A stretch of 64,000 nt of DNA from Mesorhizobium sp. INR15 (GCF_015500075.1 NZ_CP045496.1:5528001-5592000), one strand, 5' to 3'; positions 51,615 through 60,896 are shown, numbered from the stretch's first letter. Translations and numbers: made by a program. The notes: generated by a model not told the origin, from the sequence alone.

Positions 51615-52493
51615 TCAGGCGGCCGGTGTCGAGTGCGCCCAATCCCAATAGAGCTCGCGGGCCTTCTTGGCCACCGGCCCGGGCTGCAGATCGCGGTCCT
51701 CGATGCGAGTGATCGGCACGACCTTGGAATGGTTGCCGGTCGAAAAGATCTCATCCGCTTCGAGGAAATCACGCACCGACAGCGTCTTTTCGGTGGTCTT
51801 GAAGCCGTAGTCGCCAAGCAGCGCCATCGTGCGCGAGCGGGTGATGCCGGACAGGAACGTGCCGTTTGGCGCCGGGGTGAAAACATGACCATCCTTGACC
51901 AGGAAGATATTGGACGTGCCGGTCTCGGCGACATTGCCCAGCATGTCGAGCACCATGGCGTTGTCGAAGCCGCGCATCTTGGCTTCGAGGATGGCGCGGC
52001 CATTGTTGGGATAAAGGCAGCCGGCCTTGGCGTTGGTCGGCATGGTTTCGATCGTCGGGCGCCGGAACGGCGACACTGTGACCGAAAAGCCGGTCGGCGG
52101 GATCATCGGCGATTCATAGAGGCACAGGCAGAAACGCGTCGATGCGGGATCGGCCGGGACGCCCATGTAGCCGCCATGCTCGGCCCAGTACATCGGCCTG
52201 ATATAGACCGCTGTCTTGCCGTCGAACTTCTTCAACCCGTCCCAGGTCAGGCCGACGATCTGCTCGGGGGTCATATTGGGCTTGAGGCCGAGCGCGATCG
52301 CCGAAGAGTTCACTCTCGTTGCGTGAAGCTCAAGATCGGGCGCCACACCCTCGAACCAACGGCCGCCATCAAACACGCTGGTGCCAAGCCACATGGCGTG
52401 GCTGCGCGGCCCCATGATGGCAACATTGCCCTCGTACCAATCGCCATCCACGAAAGTCCATGTCGCGGAAAGTGCCGCAGCCGCCAGTGTCAT
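51615..52493 (-). CDS. ilvE: Branched-chain amino acid aminotransferase (class IV)
   Basis: PLP-dependent transaminase that interconverts valine, leucine and isoleucine with their keto acids. 292 residues. Family features: the N-terminal HAMWLGTSVFDG, the PLP-binding Lys in PTNAKAGCLYPN, and the C-terminal ETGTSNIFLVKDG and LSGITRSRTM. D-amino acid aminotransferase or aminodeoxychorismate lyase share the fold, but the sequence favours branched-chain substrates. Divergent from the dehalogenase gene, with 150 bases between. Confidence 0.88.
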   Translation of the reverse strand: MTLAAAALSATWTFVDGDWYEGNVAIMGPRSHAMWLGTSVFDGGRWFEGVAPDLELHATRVNSSAIALGLKPNMTPEQIVGLTWDGLKKFDGKTAVYIRPMYWAEHGGYMGVPADPASTRFCLCLYESPMIPPTGFSVTVSPFRRPTIETMPTNAKAGCLYPNNGRAILEAKMRGFDNAMVLDMLGNVAETGTSNIFLVKDGHVFTPAPNGTFLSGITRSRTMALLGDYGFKTTEKTLSVRDFLEADEIFSTGNHSKVVPITRIEDRDLQPGPVAKKARELYWDWAHSTPAA

Positions 52494-52643
52494 CGCTTCG
52501 TCCCGTTTCCGTGTCTCGTGTGGCTATTGGAAGATGCTTTGACGAGTGGCGTCAACCTGCATGACCGAGATTTGTTGAGGCCAGCCACCCGCGATTGCAA
52601 TCGGGGCTTGCGCCGCGTGAGGCCTCGCCTCAAAACTGTTGCC

Positions 52644-53306
52644 ATGCAATACGCCGCCTACGTATTCGATGCCTATGGCACGCTGTTTGACGTGCATGCC
52701 GCCGTGCGACGCCATGCCGATGCGATCGGGCCGGACGGCCAGTTGCTGTCGGAGCTCTGGCGCGCCAAGCAGCTGGAATATTCCTGGGTGCGCACGCTGA
52801 TGGGTGCCTACGCCGATTTCTGGCAGTTGACTGAACAGGCGCTCGACTTTGCCTTGCGCAAATTTCCCTCCGCCGACCCCAGCCTCAAGGCCAAGTTGCT
52901 GGATGCCTATTGGCGTCTGGACTGCTATCCGGAAGTGCCGGCTGTCCTCAAGGCGCTCAAGGCCTCGGGCGCGCGGCTGGCAATCCTGTCGAATGGCTCG
53001 CCTGAAATGCTGCATGCAGCGGTCAAGTCCGCGGCACTCGACCAGGTGCTGGACGACATCTATTCCGTCGACGCTGTCAGGCGCTTCAAGACCGATCCGG
53101 CGGTTTACGACATGGTCACCACCGACCGGCGGCTTTATCCGGCTGCCATATCGTTCCAGTCCTCCAATCGCTGGGACATCGCAGGCGCGACCCGATTCGG
53201 CTTCCGCACGGTGTGGATCAACCGCTCCAATCAGCCCGAGGAATACCGGGATTTTCCGCCAGCCCTGATCCTGCCGTCGCTGGAAGCGCTGGTCACGGCC
53301 GGCTAA
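52644..53306 (+). CDS. Haloacid dehalogenase type II
   Basis: HAD-superfamily hydrolase of 220 residues from the ATG at 52644. The nucleophile Asp lies in YVFDAYGTLFDV, motif II is ILSNGSPEM, and the Lys of motif III is in RFKTDPAVYD. These match the L-2-haloacid dehalogenase group, which removes halide from short 2-haloacids, though many members act on other small substrates. A longer frame running back through the ilvE gene is antisense overlap and is rejected. Confidence 0.88.
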   Translation: MQYAAYVFDAYGTLFDVHAAVRRHADAIGPDGQLLSELWRAKQLEYSWVRTLMGAYADFWQLTEQALDFALRKFPSADPSLKAKLLDAYWRLDCYPEVPAVLKALKASGARLAILSNGSPEMLHAAVKSAALDQVLDDIYSVDAVRRFKTDPAVYDMVTTDRRLYPAAISFQSSNRWDIAGATRFGFRTVWINRSNQPEEYRDFPPALILPSLEALVTAG

Positions 53307-53495
53307 CCGGCAAGCCCCTCGGCAAGTCTGTTGCGCAGACGCCACAGTGGCAGCGCTATCACAGCTTCGCCTTTGTTTGTCCACCTTCAGGCCCGATTCG
53401 GAACCGCCTATCGCGCTCAAGTGTTGATAGACACGCAACGCAGCAAGCCAGCGTATTCATGCTTTGTTGCGATTTGAGACCTAAAGAAGGCAACC

Positions 53496-54269
53496 ATGTC
53501 CATAACCGATATCGAATCCTTTCGCCTGAGCCGTCGCGGCTTTCTCAACGCCGCAGCATTGGGCGCCGCTTCGATAGCGGTTTCCGCATGCGTCACAACA
53601 GCACCGGTTGCACCGCCACCGCCCGCCTATGTCGAACCGCCGCTGCCCGACTACGCGACGATGTACGCTCCCGTCACCGACAACGGTTTCGATCTGCCGG
53701 GCATCCCCTACCAAAAGATCGATGAGCAGTTTCTGCGTCAGATCGTTGCCGATCCGACCGGCCAGAAGCCGGGCAGCATCGTCGTCGATACCACCAACCA
53801 CTTCCTCTATCTCGTGCGCCCGGGCGGACAAGCGATCCGCTATGGTGTCGGCCTTGGCCGCGCCGGCTTCGCATGGTCGGGCGACGCCGTGGTCCAGTGG
53901 AAGCAGAAGTGGCCGAAGTGGACGCCGCCGGAAGAGATGATCGCCCGCCAGCCGGAGTTGAAGCAATACAGCGCCGACAATGGCGGCATGCCCGGCGGTC
54001 TCAAGAACCCGCTCGGCGCACGTGCCCTCTACTTGTTCCAGGGCAATGTGGACACGCTCTACCGCCTGCACGGATCGCCGGAATGGAAGTCGATCGGCAA
54101 GTCGGTGTCGTCGGGCTGCGTGCGCCTGATGAACCAGGACATCATCGACCTCTTCGACCGCGTGCCGAGCAAGACACCTGTGATGGTGACGGCTGATGTG
54201 ACCCAGCCGATGACGCCGACCGCGAACCACAAGGCCATCGCGATCGACTCCGGCGTGCCGGCAACTTAA
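53496..54269 (+). CDS. L,D-transpeptidase (YkuD fold), Tat/lipoprotein signal
   Basis: Crosslinks peptidoglycan stem peptides or attaches lipoproteins to them. 257 residues. The N-terminus has a twin-arginine motif SRRGFLNAAALGAASIAVSA followed by Cys, a possible lipidation site. The catalytic domain spans about residues 90-225 and ends YRLHGSPEWKSIGKSVSSGC with nucleophile Cys208 and CVRLMNQD. An intrinsic terminator follows. Confidence 0.92.
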   Translation: MSITDIESFRLSRRGFLNAAALGAASIAVSACVTTAPVAPPPPAYVEPPLPDYATMYAPVTDNGFDLPGIPYQKIDEQFLRQIVADPTGQKPGSIVVDTTNHFLYLVRPGGQAIRYGVGLGRAGFAWSGDAVVQWKQKWPKWTPPEEMIARQPELKQYSADNGGMPGGLKNPLGARALYLFQGNVDTLYRLHGSPEWKSIGKSVSSGCVRLMNQDIIDLFDRVPSKTPVMVTADVTQPMTPTANHKAIAIDSGVPAT

Positions 54270-54321
54270 GGCCCAGCCGACACGGCCAGACCAACTCGAT
54301 AATTCCGCTGCATTGCTCCAG

Positions 54322-54361
54322 AGCCAATCCCCCGCCTGAACCGGGTGGATTGGCTTTTGCT
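54322..54361 (+). terminator. Intrinsic terminator after the L,D-transpeptidase gene
   Basis: A 9-bp stem (AGCCAATCC with GGATTGGCT) enclosing a small GC-rich inner hairpin, then TTTGCTT. It lies about 53 bases after the stop. Confidence 0.65.
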
Positions 54362-54369
54362 TAAGCGCA

Positions 54370-55917
54370 TCAGCGCCCGCGCGACAGGCTACCGAGGATG
54401 CCTCGCACGATGGCCCGGCCCACCGAGGAACCAACCGAGCGCACCACGGACTTGATCGCCGCTTCCGCTACGGTCTGGCGGTTGGATGGCCGAGGCGCCG
54501 GCGCCCGCCTTCCGGACTGCTGAGGCGCGGGATCGTCATTGCCAAAGCCGGGAATGGTCCAGCGCGAGCGGCCGCTGTCAGCCTGCTGCGCCTGCTCTTC
54601 GGCGTCCTGCGCCTCCTTGGCCTTCTTCTGAAGCATCTCGAAGGCCGATTCACGATCGATGGTCTCGTCATACTGACCGGCGACCGGGCTTTCCTGGATC
54701 AGCTTCTGGCGCTCGGCTGCGGTTATCGGCCCAAGCCGCGACGATGGCGGCCGGATAAGCGTCCGCTGCACCATGGACGGAATGCCCTTGGCCTCAAGTG
54801 TCGAAACCAGCGCCTCGCCGGTGCCGAGCTGAGTGATCGCGGTGGCGCAGTCGAAATCGGGATTTGGCCTGAAGGTCTCGGCGGCGGTCTTGACCGCCTT
54901 CTGTTCGCGCGGCGTGTAGGCGCGCAGCGCGTGCTGCACACGGTTGCTGAGCTGGGCCAGAACCGTTTCGGGAACGTCCAGCGGATTCTGCGTAACGAAA
55001 TAGACGCCGACGCCCTTCGAGCGGATCAGGCGGACAACCTGCTCGACGCGGTCGATCAGCACCTTTGGCGCATCCTCGAACAGGAGATGCGCTTCGTCGA
55101 AGAAGAACACCAGTTTCGGCCGGTCGGGATCGCCGACTTCGGGAAGCACCTCGAACAGTTCCGACATCAGCCACAGGAGGAAGGTCGCATAGAGCCGCGG
55201 ATTCATCATCAGCTTGTCGGCGGCAAGCACGCTGATGGCACCGCGCCCGTCGCGGGTGGTGCGCATGATGTCCGAAATACGCAAAGCGGGCTCGCCGAAG
55301 AAATGCGCCGCGCCCTGCTGTTCCAGCACCAGCAGCGTGCGCTGGATGGCGCCGACTGACGGCTTTGTCACATTGCCGTAGCGCGAGCCCAGTTCGTCGG
55401 CACGTTCGGCGATGTTGGCCAGCAGCGCCTGCAGGTCCTTCATGTCGAGCAGCAGCAGGCCTTCCTCATCCGCCAGACGGAAGGCGATGTTCATGATGCC
55501 CTCTTGTGCGTCGGTCAGGTTCATCAGGCGTGACAGCAGCAACGGTCCCATTTCGGACACAGTGGCGCGGATCGGATGGCCTTGTTCGCCAAACAGATCC
55601 CAGAGGATCACCGGGAATTCCTGGAAATCGTAGGGATCGAGCTTGACCTGAGCGGCCCGCTTGACCAGGAAATCCTGCGCCGTGCCCATCATGGCGATGC
55701 CAGACAGGTCGCCCTTGATGTCGGCGCAGAACACCGGCACGCCGGCGTTGGAAAAACCCTCGGCCAGGATCTGCAAGGTCACGGTCTTGCCGGTGCCGGT
55801 GGCGCCGGTCACCAGGCCGTGGCGATTGCCGTATTGCAGCAGCAGCTCTTCAGCGCGCTGGTAGCTGTCATCGGGCTTGCGGCTGGCGCCGATGAAAATG
55901 CTGGTATCGTCAGCCAT
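54370..55917 (-). CDS. HerA-like helicase/ATPase (DUF853)
   Basis: Cytoplasmic ATPase of 515 residues from the ATG at 55917. Walker A is GATGTGKTVTLQ near residue 40; Walker B is VFFFDEAHLLFED; later FVTQNPLDVPETVLAQLSNR is typical of the family. The C-terminus is Pro/Gln/Arg-rich then VVRSVGSSVGRAIVRGILG. Bacterial DUF853 proteins resemble archaeal HerA DNA translocases; their cellular role is not established. No nuclease partner (NurA-like) lies beside it. Confidence 0.87.
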   Translation of the reverse strand: MADDTSIFIGASRKPDDSYQRAEELLLQYGNRHGLVTGATGTGKTVTLQILAEGFSNAGVPVFCADIKGDLSGIAMMGTAQDFLVKRAAQVKLDPYDFQEFPVILWDLFGEQGHPIRATVSEMGPLLLSRLMNLTDAQEGIMNIAFRLADEEGLLLLDMKDLQALLANIAERADELGSRYGNVTKPSVGAIQRTLLVLEQQGAAHFFGEPALRISDIMRTTRDGRGAISVLAADKLMMNPRLYATFLLWLMSELFEVLPEVGDPDRPKLVFFFDEAHLLFEDAPKVLIDRVEQVVRLIRSKGVGVYFVTQNPLDVPETVLAQLSNRVQHALRAYTPREQKAVKTAAETFRPNPDFDCATAITQLGTGEALVSTLEAKGIPSMVQRTLIRPPSSRLGPITAAERQKLIQESPVAGQYDETIDRESAFEMLQKKAKEAQDAEEQAQQADSGRSRWTIPGFGNDDPAPQQSGRRAPAPRPSNRQTVAEAAIKSVVRSVGSSVGRAIVRGILGSLSRGR

Positions 55918-56171
55918 ATGTGCGGTCTCCGCAAACCAAAAGTGTTGAAAGGCCTCGCCACAGGTATAGTGACGCGATTTCGCAGCACAATGGCCGCATC
56001 CCAAAAATGGACTTTTGGAGCTTGCGGTTTCTGCCTATGTTTGGCAATCGTTCATGGTTCGCCCCCTTCAGGGCCGCGCAGTGGTAAGCGCGTCGCATTG
56101 CGATATACGGTCGGGGATCATAGACTGAAGTGCTCCAGGCTCATGCGGCCGAACAGCAACGAGGAAAACGG

Positions 56172-57614
56172 ATGGGCGCCGGTGCCTTGACCAAGGATGT
56201 CGAACCCATGAGTGCTGAGCGCCAACGATGGCTGGCCTTGGCCGAAAAGGCATTGGCCGGCGCATCCTTCGAGGAAAAGCTGGTCTCGCATACCGACGAC
56301 AATATCCGCATCGAACCGCTCTATGGCCGTGCCGCGGTCGCCGAACCGATCGTGCGCGCAAACCCCAGGTCACCCTGGATCGTCAGCCAGCGTATCGACG
56401 ATCCCGACGTTGACCGCGCCAAGGCTCAGGCTCTGGAAGACGTTGCACAGGGCGCCACCGGATTGTCTCTGGTCTTCGAGGGCGCGCCGAACGCATTCGG
56501 CTATGGCCTGCCGAGGACCGCGAAGGCGCTGGAAACAGTACTCGACGGCGTGCCGCTCAACCGCACCCAGATCCGTATCGACGCCCATCCTTGGAGCCGC
56601 GCGGTGGCCGACTGGCTGGTGGCGTTCCTGGGCAAGCGCCGCTCTGACCCGGCAAAACTCAACCTCTCCTTTGGCATCGACCCGGCGGCGATCTTCGCTG
56701 GGACCGGCAGGCTGCGCATGTCGATCGAAGCATTGCAGGCATCAATGCCGCAATCGCTGGCGCATTTCTTCTCGATGGGCGTGCCCGGCGTGCTGCTCGA
56801 AGCGGACGGTCGCGTGTTCCACAATGCCGGCGCGACGGAGGCGCAAGAGCTTGGCACCATGCTGGCTTCGGCTGTCTCCTATCTCAGAATGTTCGAAACG
56901 GCGCGCCAGCCGCTTGTCTACGCCGCACCCCATATCGGCTTTGCGCTCAGCGTCGATCAGGACCAGTTTCTGTCCATGGCCAAGACGCGGGCGCTGCGCA
57001 GGCTGTGGGCCAGGGTTCAGGAAGCCTGCTCGATCCCGACATCAACCGCCAATGTGCACGCCGAAACGTCGTTTCGCATGATGGCGGCGATGGATCCGGA
57101 GACGAACATCCTGCGCACGACAATCGCCTGCTTCGCGGCGGCATCCGGCGGCGCCGATTCGATCTCGATCCTGCCGCACACGATCGCGCACGGGTTGCCG
57201 GCGGGTTTCGCCCGGCGCGTGGCGCGCAACGCGCAGTTGATCATGGCCAATGAGAGCCATATCGATCATGTCGCCGATCCAGCCTATGGGTCGGGCGGTG
57301 TCGAAGCTTTGACCGCCGAACTCTGCGAAGCCGCCTGGGTGGAGTTCCAGGCGATCGAGGCCGAAGGCGGCGTGCTGTCCAGCCTCCAGGAAGGACATAT
57401 CCAGGGCCGTGTCCATGCATCGGCAGCACAGCGGAAAGCTGCCTATCTGGCAGGCGAACGGACCCTCATCGGCACGACACTCTATCCCTTGAAAAGTGAG
57501 CGCCCGGTCGAGACTTTGGCCGCCGAGAGGCGTCCCGCCTTCACAGAGGGCGTGGCGGTGTGCGAGCCACTGTATCCGGTGCGCATCGACCAATCGATCG
57601 GAGCCGCATCTTGA
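56172..57614 (+). CDS. mutA: Methylmalonyl-CoA mutase small subunit, lacking a C-terminal B12-like domain
   Basis: Partner of the large subunit in converting (R)-methylmalonyl-CoA to succinyl-CoA. I take the ATG at 56172 because GAGGAAAA lies just upstream; 56208 is an alternative. About 480 residues form the mutase-type barrel (PQSLAHFFSMGVPGVLLEAD; GADSISILPHTIAHGLPAGF). Typical small subunits are 600-640 residues and end in a degenerate B12-binding domain; this one stops after VAVCEPLYPVRIDQ, so that domain is missing. The large-subunit start overlaps its stop as TTGA. Confidence 0.88.
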   Translation: MGAGALTKDVEPMSAERQRWLALAEKALAGASFEEKLVSHTDDNIRIEPLYGRAAVAEPIVRANPRSPWIVSQRIDDPDVDRAKAQALEDVAQGATGLSLVFEGAPNAFGYGLPRTAKALETVLDGVPLNRTQIRIDAHPWSRAVADWLVAFLGKRRSDPAKLNLSFGIDPAAIFAGTGRLRMSIEALQASMPQSLAHFFSMGVPGVLLEADGRVFHNAGATEAQELGTMLASAVSYLRMFETARQPLVYAAPHIGFALSVDQDQFLSMAKTRALRRLWARVQEACSIPTSTANVHAETSFRMMAAMDPETNILRTTIACFAAASGGADSISILPHTIAHGLPAGFARRVARNAQLIMANESHIDHVADPAYGSGGVEALTAELCEAAWVEFQAIEAEGGVLSSLQEGHIQGRVHASAAQRKAAYLAGERTLIGTTLYPLKSERPVETLAAERRPAFTEGVAVCEPLYPVRIDQSIGAAS

Positions 57615-59731
57615 TCCCTGACTTCAGCCAGATCGGATGGGCGCCACCGCGCCGGGCGGCAGTCGACGTGAAGGGCCAGCGGCTGACGCCGGAAGGGCTT
57701 TCGGTCAAGCATCTGTACAATCAGGGCGACCTCAAGGGTCTGCCGCATCTCGATACCTATCCCGGCGTGCCGCCCTTTGTGCGCGGCCCCTACCCGACCA
57801 TGTATGTCCAGCAGCCCTGGACGATCAGGCAATATGCCGGTTTTTCGACAGCTGAGGAATCCAACGCCTTCTACCGGCGCAATCTTGCGGCCGGCCAAAA
57901 GGGCCTGTCGGTCGCCTTCGATCTCGCCACGCATCGCGGGTATGATAGTGACCATCCGCGCGTCGCCGGCGATGTCGGCATGGCGGGTGTCGCCATCGAT
58001 TCCATCCTCGACATGCGCCAGCTGTTCGATGGCATTCCGCTTGGCGACATGACGGTGTCGATGACCATGAACGGCGCAGTGCTGCCGATCATGGCGCTCT
58101 ACATCGTCGCGGCTGAAGAACAGGGCGTTGCGCAAAAGGATCTGGCCGGAACCATTCAGAATGACATTCTGAAGGAGTTCATGGTCCGAAACACCTATAT
58201 CTACCCGCCAAAGCCGTCGATGCGGATCGTTTCGGACATCTTCTCCTACACGTCCCGGCACATGCCGAAGTTCAATTCGATATCGATCTCCGGCTACCAT
58301 ATGCAGGAAGCCGGCGCGACGGCCGACCTTGAACTCGCCTACACCATCGCCGATGGCATCGAATATGCCCGTGCCGGTGTCGCGGCCGGCCTCGACATCG
58401 ACCGCTTCGCGCCGCGGCTTTCGTTCTTCTGGGCGATCGGCATGAATTTCTTCATGGAAGTCGCCAAGCTCCGGGCAGCCCGCCTGTTGTGGGCGAGCCT
58501 GATGAAGAAGAATTTCTCGCCCAAGGACGAGCGCTCGCTGTCCCTGCGCACCCATTGCCAGACATCTGGCTGGTCGCTGACCGCGCAGGACCCTTACAAC
58601 AACATCATCCGCACCATGATCGAGGCGATGGCGGCAACGCAGGGCCACACCCAGTCGCTACACACAAATTCCTTCGACGAGGCGATGGCGCTGCCGACCG
58701 ACCATTCGGCCCGTATCGCCCGCAACACGCAGCTCATCCTGCAAAAAGAATCTGGCACGACGCGGATCATCGATCCCTGGGGTGGTTCCGCCTATCTCGA
58801 ACGGCTGACGCATGATCTGGCGGCGCGCGCGCTTGCCCATATAGATGAGGTCGAGAGCCTTGGCGGCATGGCCGCCGCGACCGAGCAAGGCATTCCCAAG
58901 CTGCGCATCGAGGAGGCGGCCGCCCGCACCCAGGCGCGCATCGATTCCGGCGAGCAGATGCTGGTCGGCGTCAACGCACACCGGCCCGAGACGGATATCA
59001 AGGTCGATGTGCTGAAGATCGACAATGCCGAGGTCAGGGCGCGGCAATTGTCGAAACTGCAAAGGTTGAAAGGCACGCGCGACGTTGCCTCGGTCGAGAG
59101 CGCGCTTGACGCACTGTCGCGTGCCGCCGAAAGCGGCGAGAACCTTCTGGAGTTCGCGATCCGCGCGGCCCGCGCCAATGCCACGGTCGGTGAGATTTCG
59201 CTGGCGCTGGAAAAGATCTTTGGGCGCCATGTCGCCACCGTGCAGACAATTTCAGGCGTCTATCGCAACGCGCTTGGCGAAAATCCTGTCGTCGATCGGC
59301 TGCAGGAAAAGATCGAGGCGTTCGAAAAGCAAACCGGCGGTAAGCCGCGCATCCTGGTCGCCAAGATGGGACAGGACGGGCACGACCGTGGCCAGAAGGT
59401 GATTGCCACCGCCTTTGCCGATCTTGGTTTCGACGTGACTGTCGGTGCCATGTTCCAGACGCCGGAAGAGATTGCCAAACTCGCGGTCGAGCATGACGTG
59501 CATATCATCGGCGCCTCGTCGCTGGCGGCGGGTCACCTGACGCTCATCCCAGAGTTGCGCGATGCGCTGAAAAGGCTCGGTCGCGGCGATTTGGTGATCG
59601 TCGCCGGTGGAGTTATTCCGCCGCAGGACTATGAAGCTGTCTTGCAGGCTGGTGCCGCCGAGATATTCCCTCCGGGTACAGTCATCCCGGAAGCAGCCGA
59701 CCGGCTGATGGACCGGTTGTTGGCGGCCTAG
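57611..59731 (+). CDS. mutB: Methylmalonyl-CoA mutase large subunit
   Basis: Adenosylcobalamin-dependent isomerase of 706 residues, used in propionyl-CoA metabolism. The start is a TTG at 57611 that overlaps the mutA stop (TTGA) and gives MIPDFSQIGWAPPRRAAVDV. The barrel has PWTIRQYAGFSTAEESN and AFDLATHRGYDSDHPRV. The C-terminal B12-binding domain has the cobalamin-coordinating His in GQDGHDRGQKV, then VIIGASSLAAGH-type residues and VIVAGGVIPPQDY. Its stop touches the first operator repeat of the downstream toxin-antitoxin pair. Confidence 0.95.
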   Translation: MIPDFSQIGWAPPRRAAVDVKGQRLTPEGLSVKHLYNQGDLKGLPHLDTYPGVPPFVRGPYPTMYVQQPWTIRQYAGFSTAEESNAFYRRNLAAGQKGLSVAFDLATHRGYDSDHPRVAGDVGMAGVAIDSILDMRQLFDGIPLGDMTVSMTMNGAVLPIMALYIVAAEEQGVAQKDLAGTIQNDILKEFMVRNTYIYPPKPSMRIVSDIFSYTSRHMPKFNSISISGYHMQEAGATADLELAYTIADGIEYARAGVAAGLDIDRFAPRLSFFWAIGMNFFMEVAKLRAARLLWASLMKKNFSPKDERSLSLRTHCQTSGWSLTAQDPYNNIIRTMIEAMAATQGHTQSLHTNSFDEAMALPTDHSARIARNTQLILQKESGTTRIIDPWGGSAYLERLTHDLAARALAHIDEVESLGGMAAATEQGIPKLRIEEAAARTQARIDSGEQMLVGVNAHRPETDIKVDVLKIDNAEVRARQLSKLQRLKGTRDVASVESALDALSRAAESGENLLEFAIRAARANATVGEISLALEKIFGRHVATVQTISGVYRNALGENPVVDRLQEKIEAFEKQTGGKPRILVAKMGQDGHDRGQKVIATAFADLGFDVTVGAMFQTPEEIAKLAVEHDVHIIGASSLAAGHLTLIPELRDALKRLGRGDLVIVAGGVIPPQDYEAVLQAGAAEIFPPGTVIPEAADRLMDRLLAA

Positions 59732-59785
59732 GTTATAATATCCGTTGCAACAACACGTCGGTTAAGTTATAATCGGCGTTGCAAC
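59732..59785 (+). promoter_or_regulatory. Operator-promoter of the toxin-antitoxin pair with two direct repeats
   Basis: Two 20-base direct repeats, 59732-59751 and 59766-59785, share GTTATAAT-N4-GTTGCAAC exactly outside the four central bases. GTTGCAAC is itself palindromic. TTGCAA at 59745-59750 (repeat 1) and TATAAT at 59768-59773 (repeat 2) are 17 bases apart, a near-ideal sigma-70 promoter built across the repeats. AGGA at 59786-59789 is the ribosome site. Binding by the antitoxin would block the promoter; this is inference. Confidence 0.72.
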
Positions 59786-59797
59786 AGGATATTCGCT

Positions 59798-60019
59798 ATG
59801 AACACCACCATCCGCAAAATCGGCAATTCCGAAGGTGTGATCCTGCCCAAGGAGTTGCTTGACCGTTTGAACATGAAGACAGGCGATCAGCTTCAGATCG
59901 TCGAAACGGACAAGGGTATTGCCCTTGAGCCGGTCGACGACAGCTTCGAGCGGCAGATGGAAGCCGCCCGCAAGGTCATGGACAAGTACAAGGTCGCGCT
60001 GCAGAAGCTCGCCGAATGA
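59798..60019 (+). CDS. AbrB/MazE-family antitoxin
   Basis: 73 residues. A SpoVT-AbrB DNA-binding domain occupies residues 1-48 (TTIRKIGNSEGVILPKELLD, then GDQLQIVETDKGIALEP), and a helical, charged C-terminal tail (ERQMEAARKVMDKYKVALQK) probably binds the toxin. The toxin ATG overlaps its TGA as ATGA. It presumably represses the pair from the two repeats just upstream. Confidence 0.9.
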   Translation: MNTTIRKIGNSEGVILPKELLDRLNMKTGDQLQIVETDKGIALEPVDDSFERQMEAARKVMDKYKVALQKLAE

Positions 60020-60405
60020 GCTGGGAGTTCCTGTCACGCCGTGCTGTCGAAGCAATGCATGCCGAGCAGTTGCGCAGGCATGGTGGGGCTCAAGGATTGA
60101 GGGACGAAAATGCCCTCGAATCCGCGCTGGCTCGTGCCGAGAACAAGGCCAATTACGGCGATCCGTCTATTGAAGATCTGGCAGCGGCCTATGTCTTCGG
60201 GATTGCCAGAAATCATGCCTTTGTCGATGGCAACAAACGTACGGCCATCGTTGCCGCCGGCGCGTTCCTTGTCATCAACGGCCATGTTCTGACTGCCGAC
60301 AACGGTACCCTTTACCAATTCGTGATGGCTGTCGCTGCGAACGAGATCGATGAAGCGGGTGCAGTTGCGTTCTTCCGCGACCATGTCGTCAAGATCGAGG
60401 CTTGA
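60016..60405 (+). CDS. Death-on-curing (Doc/Fic-family) toxin
   Basis: 129 residues. The Fic-type catalytic motif reads HAFVDGNKRTA with His67 and the NKR ending typical of Doc, not the GNGR of AMP-transferring Fic proteins. Doc phosphorylates elongation factor Tu and halts translation. Its partner here is an AbrB-type antitoxin in place of Phd. The ATGA overlap couples the two. It converges on the GreA/GreB-family gene. Confidence 0.9.
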   Translation: MSWEFLSRRAVEAMHAEQLRRHGGAQGLRDENALESALARAENKANYGDPSIEDLAAAYVFGIARNHAFVDGNKRTAIVAAGAFLVINGHVLTADNGTLYQFVMAVAANEIDEAGAVAFFRDHVVKIEA

Positions 60406-60419
60406 ATGCTGGCGGTAAC

Positions 60420-60896
60420 CTATCCGCCGATGCTCAGCTTGACGATTTCCCATTCCTTGCCGTTGACGCTCGCAACATCACCGACCTTCTTGCCAAACAA
60501 GGCGACGGCCATCGGCGAGACGTGGGAAATACTTCCCTTGGCAGGATCGGCCTCGTCCTCGCCGACGATCTTCCAATGCACCTTGCGGCCGTCATCGCCT
60601 TCGAGCGTCACACCCATTCCGAAGCGGACAAGATCACTATCCGGCTCCGGGACGGAAAGCTCGGCATTCTCGCGCCGCGCGGCCCAGTAGCGCAGGTCGC
60701 GTGAGAACACCGCGATGCGTTCGCGATCGGCCTTCTTCTCGGCCTTGGCAAGCTCATCGCGCAGGCCGCTCAACTCAGCCTCGATCTGCGCCAAGCCATG
60801 CTCGGTCACCAGATTGCGATGCGCGCTTACCGGTCTCTCGCCGATGCCGGCAATGGCGTTTTCGCTGTCTTCTTCGCGGGTAAAAGCTCTGCTCAT
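60420..60896 (-). CDS. GreA/GreB-family transcription elongation factor
   Basis: Rescues backtracked RNA polymerase in this family. 158 residues: an N-terminal coiled coil about residues 30-85 (LAQIEAELSGLRDELAKAEK) and a C-terminal FKBP-like domain (SISHVSPMAVALFGKKVGDV, NGKEWEIVKLSI). It is a divergent member; I cannot say whether it is the main GreA or an accessory factor. Its stop lies 14 bases from the toxin stop in a convergent arrangement. Confidence 0.85.
   Translation of the reverse strand: MSRAFTREEDSENAIAGIGERPVSAHRNLVTEHGLAQIEAELSGLRDELAKAEKKADRERIAVFSRDLRYWAARRENAELSVPEPDSDLVRFGMGVTLEGDDGRKVHWKIVGEDEADPAKGSISHVSPMAVALFGKKVGDVASVNGKEWEIVKLSIGG

Noticed and set aside
51534..52643. 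N-terminal extension of the haloacid dehalogenase frame by about 370 codons
   Set aside because: It runs antisense to the complete ilvE gene and has no recognisable domain. The HAD motif starts at 52644.
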